Shown here piece by piece: positions 8,246-16,511 of a stretch of DNA of 59,284 bases. Numbering within the stretch: the stretch's first letter is position 1; every line of letters starts with the position of its first letter. The stretch is from an uncultured Sphingomonadales bacterium. GTDB taxonomy: Bacteria > Pseudomonadota > Alphaproteobacteria > Sphingomonadales > Sphingomonadaceae. The notes beneath the pieces were generated by a model that saw only the letters and a list, made by a program, of their open reading frames with translations, had not been told where the DNA came from and did no database searches. The DNA is taken from positions 1 to 59,284 of the forward strand of contig CAIMDB010000017.1 of the NCBI GenBank assembly GCA_903839675.1. The letters are read 5' to 3'. Made by a program: the position numbers and the translations under genes.

Positions 8246-9301
8246 TTACGCGAACAGCTTGGCCCAGGCGCGCTTGTCGCGGGTTTTCCAGTGGCCGCGG
8301 TGATAGGCGTCGGATGCGAGCAGCGGCATGACGCTGCCGGCTTCGGCGAACACCATCTGCTCGATGCCCGTATTGACCTTGCCCCAGCTCGCCGCTTCCT
8401 GCAGCGTCGAGGACGAGCAGGCACCGTCGCGGACGTCGGCAACGGTGATCTGCACGGCGTACTTGTGGACGGCAACGTCCTCGTGGCCAAGGATTTCAGC
8501 GCAGACGACGGTGTCCTGAATGAAGTTTTTCGGCACGCCGCCGCCGATCATGAGGAGGCCGGTTTCGCCCGCCTTGATCTTGATGTCGGTCAGTTCACGG
8601 AAGTCCGCAATCGCGTCGATCATCATGTAGGGCTTGCCTTCCTTGGCGCGGTCCACCTGATGCTTGACGAGGCCGAAGCCCGCTGAGCTGTCAACAAAGG
8701 CCGGGCAGAAGATCGGCACGTCATGCTCATAAGCGAGCTTGACGAGGCTGTTGTCCTTCTTGCCATGTTCGGCGAGGTACTTGCCCATCTCGCGGATGAA
8801 GGCGCGGCTGGAATAGGCTTTGGGCTCCAGCTCATTCGCGATCTTGTTGATCGTGAAGTCGCAGTCCTGCAACTGCTCTTCGTCGATGTACGTGTCGTAG
8901 ATGCGGTCGATATAGAGCGAGCGCAGCGTATCATCATCGGGAATTTCGAGTGCCTGATAATGCTTGTGGCCAAGGCCTTCAAAGAAATCCATGTCGACGA
9001 TGGTCGCACCTGTCGCGACAATGCCGTCGACCATGTTGTTGCGGACGAGCTCGGCATAAAGGTCCATGCAGCCGCCCGCCGAGGTGGAGCCGGCGATGAC
9101 GAGGAAGATCGTGCAGTCCTTGTCGGCCAGCATCTGGTTGTAGATGCCCGTGGCGCGCGCGAGATCACGGCTGGTGAAGCTCATCTTGCCCATCTGGTCG
9201 ATGATCGGGCGGGCATCAAAGCTGGTGATGTCGATATGCTCAACGGTGGTGGAAAGCAGTTCGGCCTTGCGCTGGGCATTGCTCTGGGGGCTGGTCATCA
9301 T
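8246..9301 (-). CDS. Deoxyhypusine-synthase-like polyamine enzyme
   Basis: A 351-residue protein of the deoxyhypusine synthase fold. Visible blocks are STSAGGCMDLYAELV, the GGGVPKNFIQDT loop and EAASWGKVN, whose Lys308 aligns with the catalytic lysine of eukaryotic DHS (sequence SWGK). Bacteria lack eIF5A, and bacterial homologs are thought to transfer an aminobutyl group to putrescine or a guanidino amine, giving homospermidine-type polyamines. The ornithine decarboxylase just upstream on the same strand would supply putrescine, which supports homospermidine synthesis; this is inference. A GGAG element precedes the tandem ATG ATG start. Confidence 0.88.
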   Translation of the reverse strand: MMTSPQSNAQRKAELLSTTVEHIDITSFDARPIIDQMGKMSFTSRDLARATGIYNQMLADKDCTIFLVIAGSTSAGGCMDLYAELVRNNMVDGIVATGATIVDMDFFEGLGHKHYQALEIPDDDTLRSLYIDRIYDTYIDEEQLQDCDFTINKIANELEPKAYSSRAFIREMGKYLAEHGKKDNSLVKLAYEHDVPIFCPAFVDSSAGFGLVKHQVDRAKEGKPYMMIDAIADFRELTDIKIKAGETGLLMIGGGVPKNFIQDTVVCAEILGHEDVAVHKYAVQITVADVRDGACSSSTLQEAASWGKVNTGIEQMVFAEAGSVMPLLASDAYHRGHWKTRDKRAWAKLFA

Positions 9302-9324
9302 TCTTCTCCGAAAAATATCCCGGT

Positions 9325-9399
9325 GTCATTCCCGCGAAGGCGGGAATCCATCAACACCGGACAGTGAAGGTTATGGATCCCCGCTTGCGCGGGGATGAC
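9325..9399. repeat. Palindromic repeat family B, copy 1
   Basis: GTCATTCCCGCGAAGGCGGG at the left and CCCCGCTTGCGCGGGGATGAC at the right: each arm is itself a palindrome, and the two are inverted. It fills the space between the two polyamine genes. Confidence 0.88.
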
Positions 9400-9408
9400 A
9401 AAGGGGCG

Positions 9409-10596
9409 TTACAGCTTCACGACGCGGGCGGAAAGCGCCTCGTCGGCATCTTCACCATAGAGCGTCGCCATCGGCGCATCGGTCACTTCGTGCGTCGACC
9501 CGTTGGTGAAGCCATTAAAGCCGGTCCGCATCGCGCAGCCATAGGCCCCGAGCATCCCGATTTCGATATAGTCCCCTGCCTGCACATCGGCGGGCAGCAG
9601 GAATGGCCCTGCCATATGGTCCATATCGTCACAGGTCGGCCCGTAGAAGCTGAACGCCATGTTGCGGCTGTCCGATTCTTCTTCGCGCAGCAGAGCGACG
9701 GGGAAGCGCCAGCCGACGTGCGCCGCATCAAACAGGGCGCCATAAGCGCCGTCGTTGATGTACAGTTCATCCCCACGGCGCTTTTCAACACGCACGATCA
9801 GCGATGAATATTCAGCGCACAGCGCCCGGCCGGGTTCGCACCACAGTTCCGACGAATAGCTGACCGGCAGGCTTTCATAGGCACGCGCGATCGCATCAAA
9901 ATAGGCTTCGAGCGCGGGCGGCTCCATGCCGGGATAGACGCTTGGGAAGCCGCCGCCGACGTCGATGACGTCCACTGTGACACCCGACGACACGATGGCA
10001 GCGCGCACGCGTTCCAAAGCTTCGACATAAGCAGATGGCGTCATCGCCTGGCTGCCGACGTGGAAGCAGATGCCGAGTGCATCGGCGACCTGACGCGTTG
10101 CGATGAGCAGCTCACGCACTTCGCTCGGGTCCGCGCCGAACTTGGAGGCGAGGCTGAGCTTGGAATGTTCGGACGACACACGCAGGCGGACGCACAGGGT
10201 CAGGTCCGTCGCACCGTCTGTGGCGCGGACGATCTTGTCCAGTTCATCCATGCTGTCGAGCGAGAAGGTGCGGACACCATGATCGACATAGGCTTCGCGG
10301 ATCGCTTCTTCGGCTTTGACCGGGTGCATGAAGCATAAAGTCGCGTCCGGCGCGTTTTCCCGCACCAGCTTCACTTCAGCGAGGCTGGCGACGTCAAAGT
10401 GCGTGATGCCGCTGTCCCACAGGAGCGCAATCAGCTCCGGCGAGGGATTGGCCTTCACCGCATAGAGCGACTTACCCGGAAACTTCTCGACAAAGAAGCG
10501 GGCAGCACGCTGAGCGGCATGCGGACGAATGAGCGTGACCGGCTGAACCGGTCGAAGGGCGGTAGCTAGCCCCAGCGCGCTATGGTGCTTGTGCAA
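9409..10596 (-). CDS. Type III PLP-dependent ornithine/lysine decarboxylase
   Basis: Makes putrescine (or cadaverine) from ornithine (or lysine). The 395-residue length fits the eukaryote-like fold III group. The PLP lysine is Lys48 in YAVKANP, the phosphate loop is seen in VGGGFPS, the dimer-interface WCEPGRALC is present and the C-terminal GAYGCAMRTGFNGF is typical. Translation starts at a TTG: a strong GGAGGT lies 8 nt upstream and no ATG is suitably placed. It is probably in one unit with the DHS-like gene downstream, although repeat B1 lies between. Substrate choice between ornithine and lysine is not settled by sequence reading. Confidence 0.9.
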   Translation of the reverse strand: MHKHHSALGLATALRPVQPVTLIRPHAAQRAARFFVEKFPGKSLYAVKANPSPELIALLWDSGITHFDVASLAEVKLVRENAPDATLCFMHPVKAEEAIREAYVDHGVRTFSLDSMDELDKIVRATDGATDLTLCVRLRVSSEHSKLSLASKFGADPSEVRELLIATRQVADALGICFHVGSQAMTPSAYVEALERVRAAIVSSGVTVDVIDVGGGFPSVYPGMEPPALEAYFDAIARAYESLPVSYSSELWCEPGRALCAEYSSLIVRVEKRRGDELYINDGAYGALFDAAHVGWRFPVALLREEESDSRNMAFSFYGPTCDDMDHMAGPFLLPADVQAGDYIEIGMLGAYGCAMRTGFNGFTNGSTHEVTDAPMATLYGEDADEALSARVVKL

Positions 10597-10746
10597 TTCA
10601 AGGGACCTCCAAAAGGTAGTTCAAACGTCAACTGCTGCCTTGCGGTTATTGGAAGTCCCCATGGGGCAGCGGAGGGCGCGTATATGAATTGCTTTTCCTG
10701 ATGTAAAGTAAATCCGGACCAGATTTTTGTGACAGAAAGGGACGAC

Positions 10747-11709
10747 GTGACAGAGGCCAGAAAACCGTCATTTTCGGGGGTTGAGCGCGCGTTGCGCAAA
10801 GTGGCGGACGTGGTGCCACCGACCCCGCTTAAGCCTCTGAGATTCGGCGAATCAGTGTTGTTCTGCAAATGCGAGTCGGAGCAGCCAATGCGTGCCTTCA
10901 AGCTGCGCGGGGCCTGGCACCGGCTGACGGATATGAGCGCGGCGGAACGCAAGGGCGGCGTTGTTGCCTTTTCCAGCGGCAATCACGCGCAAGGTGTTGC
11001 CTGGAGCGCCAAGCGGCTCGGGATGCCCGCGCTCATCGTTATGCCGCGTGATACACCAAGCGTGAAGCTGGAGGGCACCCGCGCGCTGGGGGCCGAGATC
11101 GTTCTTTATGACCGGATGACTGAGAAGCGCGAAGTGATCGCTGCCCGGATCGCGGAAGAACGTGGCGCGACATTGGTGCCGAGCTTTGATGACCCCTGGG
11201 TGGTTGAGGGGCAGGGCAGCGCCGGGCTGGAGGCAGTGGCGCAGATGGCAGAACTGGGTGCAGGCCCGCCGGATATGGTCATCATGCCGTGCGGCGGCGG
11301 AGGACTTGCCGCCGGGCTGGCGCTGGCACTGCCGGAGGCGCGCGTGGTGGTGGTGGAGCCGGACGGCTGGGACGATATGGGCAACTCCCTGCGTGGGGGC
11401 GTGATCGTGCCTGTCGGCCCCAATCCGCCGCCGACAAGCTGTGATGCGATCCAGACGCTTCAGGTCGCACCGATCACGTTCGATGTTCTGAAGGCGCGGG
11501 GTGCGACGGGTGTTGCCGTGTCGGAGGAAGAAACCTTTGCCGCAATGCGCCATGCCAAGCGCGAACTCGATCTGACGATTGAGCCGGGCGGGGCGGTGGC
11601 GCTGGCGGCGATCCTGTCGGGCAAAGTGACGCCGGGGGAGCGGACGCTCGTCCTCCTGTCGGGCGGCAATGTTGATCCGGCCTTGTTTGATCGCGTGATG
11701 GCAGGCTAG
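10747..11709 (+). CDS. Threonine/serine dehydratase, short catabolic-type
   Basis: A PLP fold-type II enzyme of 320 residues that deaminates threonine or serine to a keto acid. Lys52 in RAFKLRGAW is the PLP Schiff-base lysine, SSGNHAQGVAW binds the cofactor phosphate side, and PCGGGGLAAG is the glycine loop. No regulatory ACT domain follows, unlike biosynthetic IlvA. The GTG at 10747 has AGAAAGGG six bases upstream; another GTG in frame at 10729 is possible. It diverges from the decarboxylase gene. Serine racemase-like activity cannot be excluded. Confidence 0.88.
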   Translation: MTEARKPSFSGVERALRKVADVVPPTPLKPLRFGESVLFCKCESEQPMRAFKLRGAWHRLTDMSAAERKGGVVAFSSGNHAQGVAWSAKRLGMPALIVMPRDTPSVKLEGTRALGAEIVLYDRMTEKREVIAARIAEERGATLVPSFDDPWVVEGQGSAGLEAVAQMAELGAGPPDMVIMPCGGGGLAAGLALALPEARVVVVEPDGWDDMGNSLRGGVIVPVGPNPPPTSCDAIQTLQVAPITFDVLKARGATGVAVSEEETFAAMRHAKRELDLTIEPGGAVALAAILSGKVTPGERTLVLLSGGNVDPALFDRVMAG

Positions 11710-11718
11710 AGGCGGCGT

Positions 11719-11880
11719 ATGTCTGAAACGATCCTCTCGCTCGCCATGCTCGCCGCAGCGGCGCTTATCTGGGGCGGCATCCGCCTGATCCGCCGGGCCA
11801 AGGAAACGCGCAAGGGCTGGCTCATGATTGTAGCGGCACTCACTTTTCTGGGCAACGTCCTCATCATCGTCTGGCCCTAA
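11719..11880 (+). CDS. Small 53-residue membrane protein
   Basis: An ATG nine bases after the threonine dehydratase stop opens a 53-residue frame. It has two hydrophobic helices (LSLAMLAAAALIWGGIRLI and LMIVAALTFLGNVLIIVW) separated by a basic turn RRAKETRKG. It is probably cotranscribed with the dehydratase gene. The function is unknown. Codon use is GC-rich like the neighbours and the hydrophobic pattern is clear, which supports a real gene despite the size. Confidence 0.7.
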   Translation: MSETILSLAMLAAAALIWGGIRLIRRAKETRKGWLMIVAALTFLGNVLIIVWP

Positions 11881-11984
11881 CCGCGCGGTTCCTGCGGGTA
11901 CAAATGGCGGGAACAAGTGGATGGTGTTCTCCGTTTCCCTTTTGAACGTCCGGCCTTCCGGACGCGGACATTGGGAGCAGGATT

Positions 11985-12299
11985 ATGCGGAAGTTTCTTT
12001 CAACCGGTATGATAGCGTTGGCGGCAGTGTCGCTGGGCGCCTGCGCCGAATATCGCAATAATGATACGGTGCGCGGCGCAGGCCGGGGTGCTGCCATAGG
12101 CGCGGTCGGCGGTGCGGTTGTCGGCGCGGTTGTCGGCGGTGTGAACCCCATTGAAGGGGCTGTGGCAGGGGCTGTTGCCGGTGGCGCCGTCGGTGCGCTC
12201 ACGACCAAGGGCCGCCGCTGGATGCGCGATGATCAGGGCTCTTGCTACTATCTCAACAGCCGCAACGATCGTGTTTATGATCGCAAGCGGAGTTGCTGA
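11985..12299 (+). CDS. Glycine-zipper lipoprotein
   Basis: A 104-residue protein with a signal sequence ending in lipobox LGAC (Cys20). A glycine-zipper 2TM-type region follows (GAAIGAVGGAVVGAVVGG), then a short C-terminal tail with the paired Cys of SCYYLNS and KRSC. Such proteins sit in the outer membrane or periplasm, and SlyB/YMGG-like members are linked to envelope integrity. It stands alone between the small membrane protein and repeat D1. Confidence 0.82.
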   Translation: MRKFLSTGMIALAAVSLGACAEYRNNDTVRGAGRGAAIGAVGGAVVGAVVGGVNPIEGAVAGAVAGGAVGALTTKGRRWMRDDQGSCYYLNSRNDRVYDRKRSC

Positions 12300-12314
12300 G
12301 CATATATCTCATTC

Positions 12315-12408
12315 GTCATGCTGAACTTGTTTCAGCATCCATGAACACCGCCGCAAATAATCCTGCGACAGGGGTGACAATGGATCCCGAAACAAGTTCG
12401 GGATGACG
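12315..12408. repeat. Palindromic repeat family D, copy 1
   Basis: The left part GTCATGCTGAACTTGTTTCAGCATCCATG and the right part CATGG-like TGGATCCCGAAACAAGTTCGGGATGAC are each palindromic and together inverted. The first 38 bp (through AACACCGCC) recur exactly at 58337-58374. Confidence 0.88.
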
Positions 12409-12417
12409 GGAATAAGG

Positions 12418-13848
12418 TCAGGCCGCCGTCCCGCCTACGGTCAGCCCTTCGACCAGCAGCGTCGGCTGCCCGACACCTGCAGGCACGCTCTGGCCGCCCT
12501 TGCCGCAAATGCCGACGCCTTCGTCGAGCGCCATGTCGTTGCCGATGCCGGTGACCTTGGTGAGCACGGTCGGACCATCGCCGATGAGCGTCGCGCCTTT
12601 GACCGGGGCGCCGATCTTCCCGTCCTTCACCAGATAGGCTTCGGTGCAGGTGAAGACGAACTTGCCGGAGACGATATCGACCTGCCCGCCGCCAAAGCTT
12701 TTGGCGAAGATGCCGTTCTTCACGCGGCTTAGCAGTTCGGCCGGGTCGTCTTGCCCATCCTTCATATAGGTGTTGGTCATGCGCGGCATGGGGGCATGCG
12801 CATAGGATTCGCGGCGGCCATTGCCCGTGGGTTCCACACCCATCAGGCGGGCATTGAGCCGGTCCTGCATATAGCCTTTGAGGATGCCATCTTCGATCAG
12901 GACGGTCTCGCCTGTGGGGGTGCCTTCATCATCGATGGAGAGCGATCCGCGCCGCGCCTCAAGCGCGCCATTGTCGACCACCGTCACGCCCGGTGCGCCA
13001 ACGCGTTCCCCGATGCGGCCGGAAAAGACGCTGGTGCCCTTGCGGTTGAAATCGCCTTCCAAGCCGTGACCAACAGCTTCGTGCAGCAGCACGCCGGGCC
13101 AGCCGGGGCCGACGAGCACAGTCATTTCCCCTGCAGGCGCATCCACGCTCTGCAAATTGACGAGCGCTTGGGCCAGCGCCTCATCGATGCAGCGGTTCCA
13201 AGTCGCAGGTTCAAACAGCTTGTCATAGAGGTAGCGGCCACCCAGCCCGTGATAGCCGCTTTCGCGCCGGCCATTTTCTTCGGCCACAATGCTGACATTC
13301 AGGCGGACGAGCGGGCGGACATCATGGGCCACAAAACCATCGGCGCGGACGATTTCAACGACGCTCCAGCTGGCGGACAGAGCGACGGTCACCTGCACGA
13401 CACGCGGATCACGCGCGCGGGCGGCAGCGTCGATCTGCTGGCAGAGCGCGACCTTATCGGCAAAGGGGATGAGGCCCATCGGGTCGCCATCGGTGTAGAG
13501 GTGCCGGTTGTTCTGGCGCGGGGCCGCAGTCATCGCGCCTTTGCTTGGGTCGAGCAGCGTCAGCGTTTCGCCCGCACGGCGGATCGCGGCTTCGCTGATT
13601 TCATTGGCGTGGGCAAAGCCCGTCATCTCACCTGAGACACCGCGCAGGCCAAAGCCCGCATCGGTGGAATAATCGGCAGTCTTCAGGCGACCGTCGTCAA
13701 AGCCGAAGCTCTCTGATGCCCGATATTGGAGATAGAGTTCCCCATCATCGCATTTGGACAGCATCTGCGCGGTCACGCGGCGGGCGGTGTCCGGGTCCAG
13801 CTGACCATCGTGATAGAGAAAGCGGCGGGGGTCGGTGATGAGCGTCAT
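12418..13848 (-). CDS. tldD: Metalloprotease TldD
   Basis: A 476-residue member of the TldD/PmbA family. The catalytic HEAVGH spans 256-261 and is followed by GLEGDF, as in TldD, the zinc-bearing partner of the TldD/TldE heterodimer. The complex degrades unfolded peptides and in some bacteria trims RiPP precursors or antitoxins. The partner gene (pmbA/tldE) is in this window but about 17 kb away at 31.0-32.4 kb, on the same strand. No precursor peptide gene is visible nearby. Confidence 0.95.
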   Translation of the reverse strand: MTLITDPRRFLYHDGQLDPDTARRVTAQMLSKCDDGELYLQYRASESFGFDDGRLKTADYSTDAGFGLRGVSGEMTGFAHANEISEAAIRRAGETLTLLDPSKGAMTAAPRQNNRHLYTDGDPMGLIPFADKVALCQQIDAAARARDPRVVQVTVALSASWSVVEIVRADGFVAHDVRPLVRLNVSIVAEENGRRESGYHGLGGRYLYDKLFEPATWNRCIDEALAQALVNLQSVDAPAGEMTVLVGPGWPGVLLHEAVGHGLEGDFNRKGTSVFSGRIGERVGAPGVTVVDNGALEARRGSLSIDDEGTPTGETVLIEDGILKGYMQDRLNARLMGVEPTGNGRRESYAHAPMPRMTNTYMKDGQDDPAELLSRVKNGIFAKSFGGGQVDIVSGKFVFTCTEAYLVKDGKIGAPVKGATLIGDGPTVLTKVTGIGNDMALDEGVGICGKGGQSVPAGVGQPTLLVEGLTVGGTAA

Positions 13849-13874
13849 ACGCCCGATATAGGGAGGATGTCCGG

Positions 13875-14426
13875 CTATTGATAGACAGCAGTGAGGGTGA
13901 ACGTGCCTTCATAATCGCCCGGTGTTTGTGCCGCACCGACGCGCAACGTTGCCCCTACCGGCAGCGTGAAGAGGCCATTGTTGGATATGATGCGCCAACG
14001 GCCGCTGGCACCGAGTTGGTTAAGCCCGCCCGCGGTGCTCGCCCCCAAAGTAAAGCTATCCACGGTCATCGTCTGGGTGCCGTTGGTGCGCGTGAGCAAG
14101 ACGGACGGCGCACCGAAGGAGAAGATGACGATCTGATTGCGCGTCCCGGCCCCGGCAAATTCACCTGCGGTTGCAGCACCTCCGGCAAGGGTCGCGCCGC
14201 CCCCAGCGGAGCGGGAGCCCGTTGGCGTGACAGTGACGGAGCCTGCGGCCGTGCTGCTCGCCATCACTTGTCCGAAATCCAGGTCAGACGTTTTGACGAG
14301 CGACAGGCGCGGGACAATCGTCGTGCGGATCGTGCTTGTCGTCGATTGGGCAAACGCACAGGGCGCAGCGACGGGCGTGAGGCTCGCGGCTAAGGCACAG
14401 GCAGTTTGGGACCAGAATCGGTTCAT
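13875..14426 (-). CDS. DUF4402 secreted protein (1)
   Basis: A 183-residue protein with a Sec signal peptide (cleavage likely after CAFAQ, about residue 27). The mature part is beta-rich and carries the DUF4402 layout: LSLVKTSDLDFGQVMA near the start, a Gly/Thr-rich middle, and the ending GDYEGTFTLTAVYQ. DUF4402 proteins resemble fimbrial or surface adhesin subunits, but no usher or chaperone genes are nearby. A paralog of identical length lies at 14.76-15.31 kb on the same strand. Confidence 0.85.
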   Translation of the reverse strand: MNRFWSQTACALAASLTPVAAPCAFAQSTTSTIRTTIVPRLSLVKTSDLDFGQVMASSTAAGSVTVTPTGSRSAGGGATLAGGAATAGEFAGAGTRNQIVIFSFGAPSVLLTRTNGTQTMTVDSFTLGASTAGGLNQLGASGRWRIISNNGLFTLPVGATLRVGAAQTPGDYEGTFTLTAVYQ

Positions 14427-14512
14427 AACGCCTTAGGATAGCGCAAAGGCAATGACCTGCGCCTCACCTTAAATGGTTAAGGCGCGCATAGGCGTTGTTT
14501 TTAAAAGAGGTC

Positions 14513-14704
14513 TTAGGCCTGGTCGGCCGGGCCATGCGCCAGGATGAAGCGCTTGTCGCAATAGCCGCAATCGACAAAGCCCTTCTCGTCAATCTCAAGC
14601 CAGACGCGCGGATGGCCAAGCGCGGCACCGCCGGGAATGTCGGTGGCGCCATCGCAAGAGACGCGGTGGGAGGTGACGCGGACGGTTTCAGGCTGCGTGA
14701 TCAT
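14513..14704 (-). CDS. Zinc-finger (CHCC-type) small protein
   Basis: A 63-residue protein starting at the ATG at 14704; the frame extends 12 residues further to a TTG, with less support. The pattern SCDG, then [10 protein letters not shown], then DCGYCDKRF gives Cys-His-Cys-Cys, the zf-CHCC family related to the NDUFS6 subunit of complex I. It probably binds one zinc ion; its role in bacteria is undefined. It sits between two DUF4402 genes on the same strand. Confidence 0.85.
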   Translation of the reverse strand: MITQPETVRVTSHRVSCDGATDIPGGAALGHPRVWLEIDEKGFVDCGYCDKRFILAHGPADQA

Positions 14705-14758
14705 AGGGCGCCGAATAGCAAGCGCCGGTGCTGCTTGCAACGTGCCGCTTAAAGAAGA

Positions 14759-15310
14759 CTATTGGTAGATGAGGGTGACCCGGAAGGTGCCAGAATAAGC
14801 GCCCGGCGCCTGATTGGCGCCGACGTTGAGCCGTGCCCCCACGCCAAATTGGAACACGCCCGTTGAGGATGAGATGCGGAACAGCCGAGGTGTCGTGGTC
14901 AGCGGTTGCGTGGGCGTGCTGCCGATGATGAAGGCGTTCGCAATCATCGTCTGCGGGCCGGTAGAGCGACGCAACGTGACCGTGTTGGTGGTCATCGAAA
15001 TCTGGAGATTCTGGTTGGTCGCACCGCGTCCACCAAATTGGGCCTGCTGGAATCCACCGCCAACAACGGTGATCGGCCCCGTCGTGGTCCGCACACCGAA
15101 AGGAGAGATGGTGACTGTTCCCGCGGCCGGCCCGGCAATGATGTTGCCGAATTCCAAATCGTCAATCCTGATGAAGGACAAGGTCCGTAGCACGGCAATT
15201 TCTGCGCGGCCATTCGCCTGCCCGGCATGTGCCATGCCGGGCAGAACGAGGCCCCCCAAAGCCGTCCATAATCCAAGATATAACCGAATCGGTTTCATTA
15301 AGATCAGCAT
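14759..15310 (-). CDS. DUF4402 secreted protein (2)
   Basis: A 183-residue paralog of the protein at 13.9-14.4 kb, with a signal peptide (cleavage likely after GMAHA), the block LSFIRIDDLEFGNIIAG, and the end GAYSGTFRVTLIYQ. GAAGG-type ribosome-binding sequence lies 7 nt before the first ATG; a second in-frame ATG at 15298 is also possible. Both paralogs finish in an aromatic residue plus Gln (VYQ/IYQ). Function is probably surface or fimbrial; no assembly genes are close by. Confidence 0.83.
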   Translation of the reverse strand: MLILMKPIRLYLGLWTALGGLVLPGMAHAGQANGRAEIAVLRTLSFIRIDDLEFGNIIAGPAAGTVTISPFGVRTTTGPITVVGGGFQQAQFGGRGATNQNLQISMTTNTVTLRRSTGPQTMIANAFIIGSTPTQPLTTTPRLFRISSSTGVFQFGVGARLNVGANQAPGAYSGTFRVTLIYQ

Positions 15311-15472
15311 TCCCCTGCCTTCGTCCTAGCCGGGGAAGGTAAACAAAGCTGAAAAGCACAATAAAAACATCAAAATGGATGAATTCTGAGGCGTCCCCCG
15401 ACGGACCCTCCACGCCGCATCTCTGCGTCTCAGCCCTTTCTCCTGCCGCTGCTTGGCGCTAGAGCCGATGAC

Positions 15473-16390
15473 ATGACGGAAGCAGCCATTGTGATCGATC
15501 AGGTCGAAAAGACCTATGCGGGTGGAAAGCAGGCCCTGAAAGGCGTGTCTTTTGATGTGCCGCGCGGCTCCATTTTCGGGCTTTTAGGCCCCAACGGCGC
15601 GGGCAAATCCACGCTGATTAACATCCTTGCAGGGCTTGTGACCAAGACCGGCGGCAAGGCCAGCATCTGGGGATTCGATATTGATGCGCACCCGCGCAAC
15701 GCCAAAAACTCGATTGGCATCGTGCCGCAGGAAATCGTCTTCGATCCGTTCTTTACGCCATTTGAGACGCTGGAAAACGCAGCGGGTCTCTATGGCGTCA
15801 AGAAAGGGCAGCGCCGGTCGATGGAACTGCTGAAGGCCGTCCATCTGGAAGACAAAGCGCAGGCCTATGCGCGCACTTTGTCGGGCGGAATGAAGCGGCG
15901 TCTGCTGGTGGCCAAGGCCATGGTCCATTCCCCGCCGATTCTCGTGCTGGATGAACCGACCGCCGGCGTCGACATCGAACTGCGCCAGCAGCTTTGGGAA
16001 TATGTGCGTGAATTGAACCGCCGCGGCGTCACCATCGTGCTGACCACGCATTATCTCGAAGAAGCCGAAGAACTGTGTGAGCGCATCGCCATCATCAACC
16101 ATGGTCAGGTGATTGCGAACAAGCCGACGCGCGAACTGGTCAACATGGCGCAGGAAAAGATCGTCGAGGTTACCGTTGACCGCGATATGGCCGTCGCCCC
16201 TTCCTCGCCGCTGTTCCAGAAGATTGATCTGACCGCTGGGCGGGTGCTGACCATCACCTATTCCAAGGCCGTCGCCAATGCAGGCGATGTGCTCGGCGCG
16301 GTGCAGGCGGCCGGATATGGCATTGCCGATGTGTCGACGCGGGAACCCGATCTGGAGGATGTCTTCCTCAATCTGACACGGGCGGGCTGA
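15473..16390 (+). CDS. ABC transporter ATP-binding protein
   Basis: A 305-residue ATPase subunit. Walker A GPNGAGKST is at 39-47, the signature LSGGM at 136-140 and Walker B ILVLDEP at 156-162, followed by TAGVD and the H-loop in LTTHYLEEAEEL. The C-terminal extension of about 85 residues is typical of the drug or polysaccharide exporter class (YadG/CcmA-like). No permease gene is adjacent: the next gene is a nuclease followed by nadB. The partner must be encoded elsewhere or the subunit acts alone. The substrate is unknown. Confidence 0.92.
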   Translation: MTEAAIVIDQVEKTYAGGKQALKGVSFDVPRGSIFGLLGPNGAGKSTLINILAGLVTKTGGKASIWGFDIDAHPRNAKNSIGIVPQEIVFDPFFTPFETLENAAGLYGVKKGQRRSMELLKAVHLEDKAQAYARTLSGGMKRRLLVAKAMVHSPPILVLDEPTAGVDIELRQQLWEYVRELNRRGVTIVLTTHYLEEAEELCERIAIINHGQVIANKPTRELVNMAQEKIVEVTVDRDMAVAPSSPLFQKIDLTAGRVLTITYSKAVANAGDVLGAVQAAGYGIADVSTREPDLEDVFLNLTRAG

Positions 16391-16407
16391 TGGGCCGCAC
16401 GCAAAGT

Positions 16408-16500
16408 CCCTCCCCCAACCCCTCCCGCAAGCGGGAGGGGAGCTTGGGAGCGGCGCTGGAGTAATTCCCCTCCCGCTTGCGGGAGGGGCTAGGGGAGGGC
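16408..16500. repeat. Palindromic repeat family C, copy 1 (two arms)
   Basis: The left arm contains CCAACCCCTCCCGCAAGCGG and the right arm its inverse, CCCGCTTGCGGGAGGGGCT. The left arm (16408-16442) is identical over 35 bp to 16890-16924 on the other side of the DUF559 gene. Confidence 0.9.
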
Positions 16501-16511
16501 AAGTTCAATTC

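Noticed and set aside
10852-11916. Open frame antisense to threonine dehydratase
   Set aside because: It has His/Arg-rich composition typical of shadow frames; the sense gene has PLP motifs.
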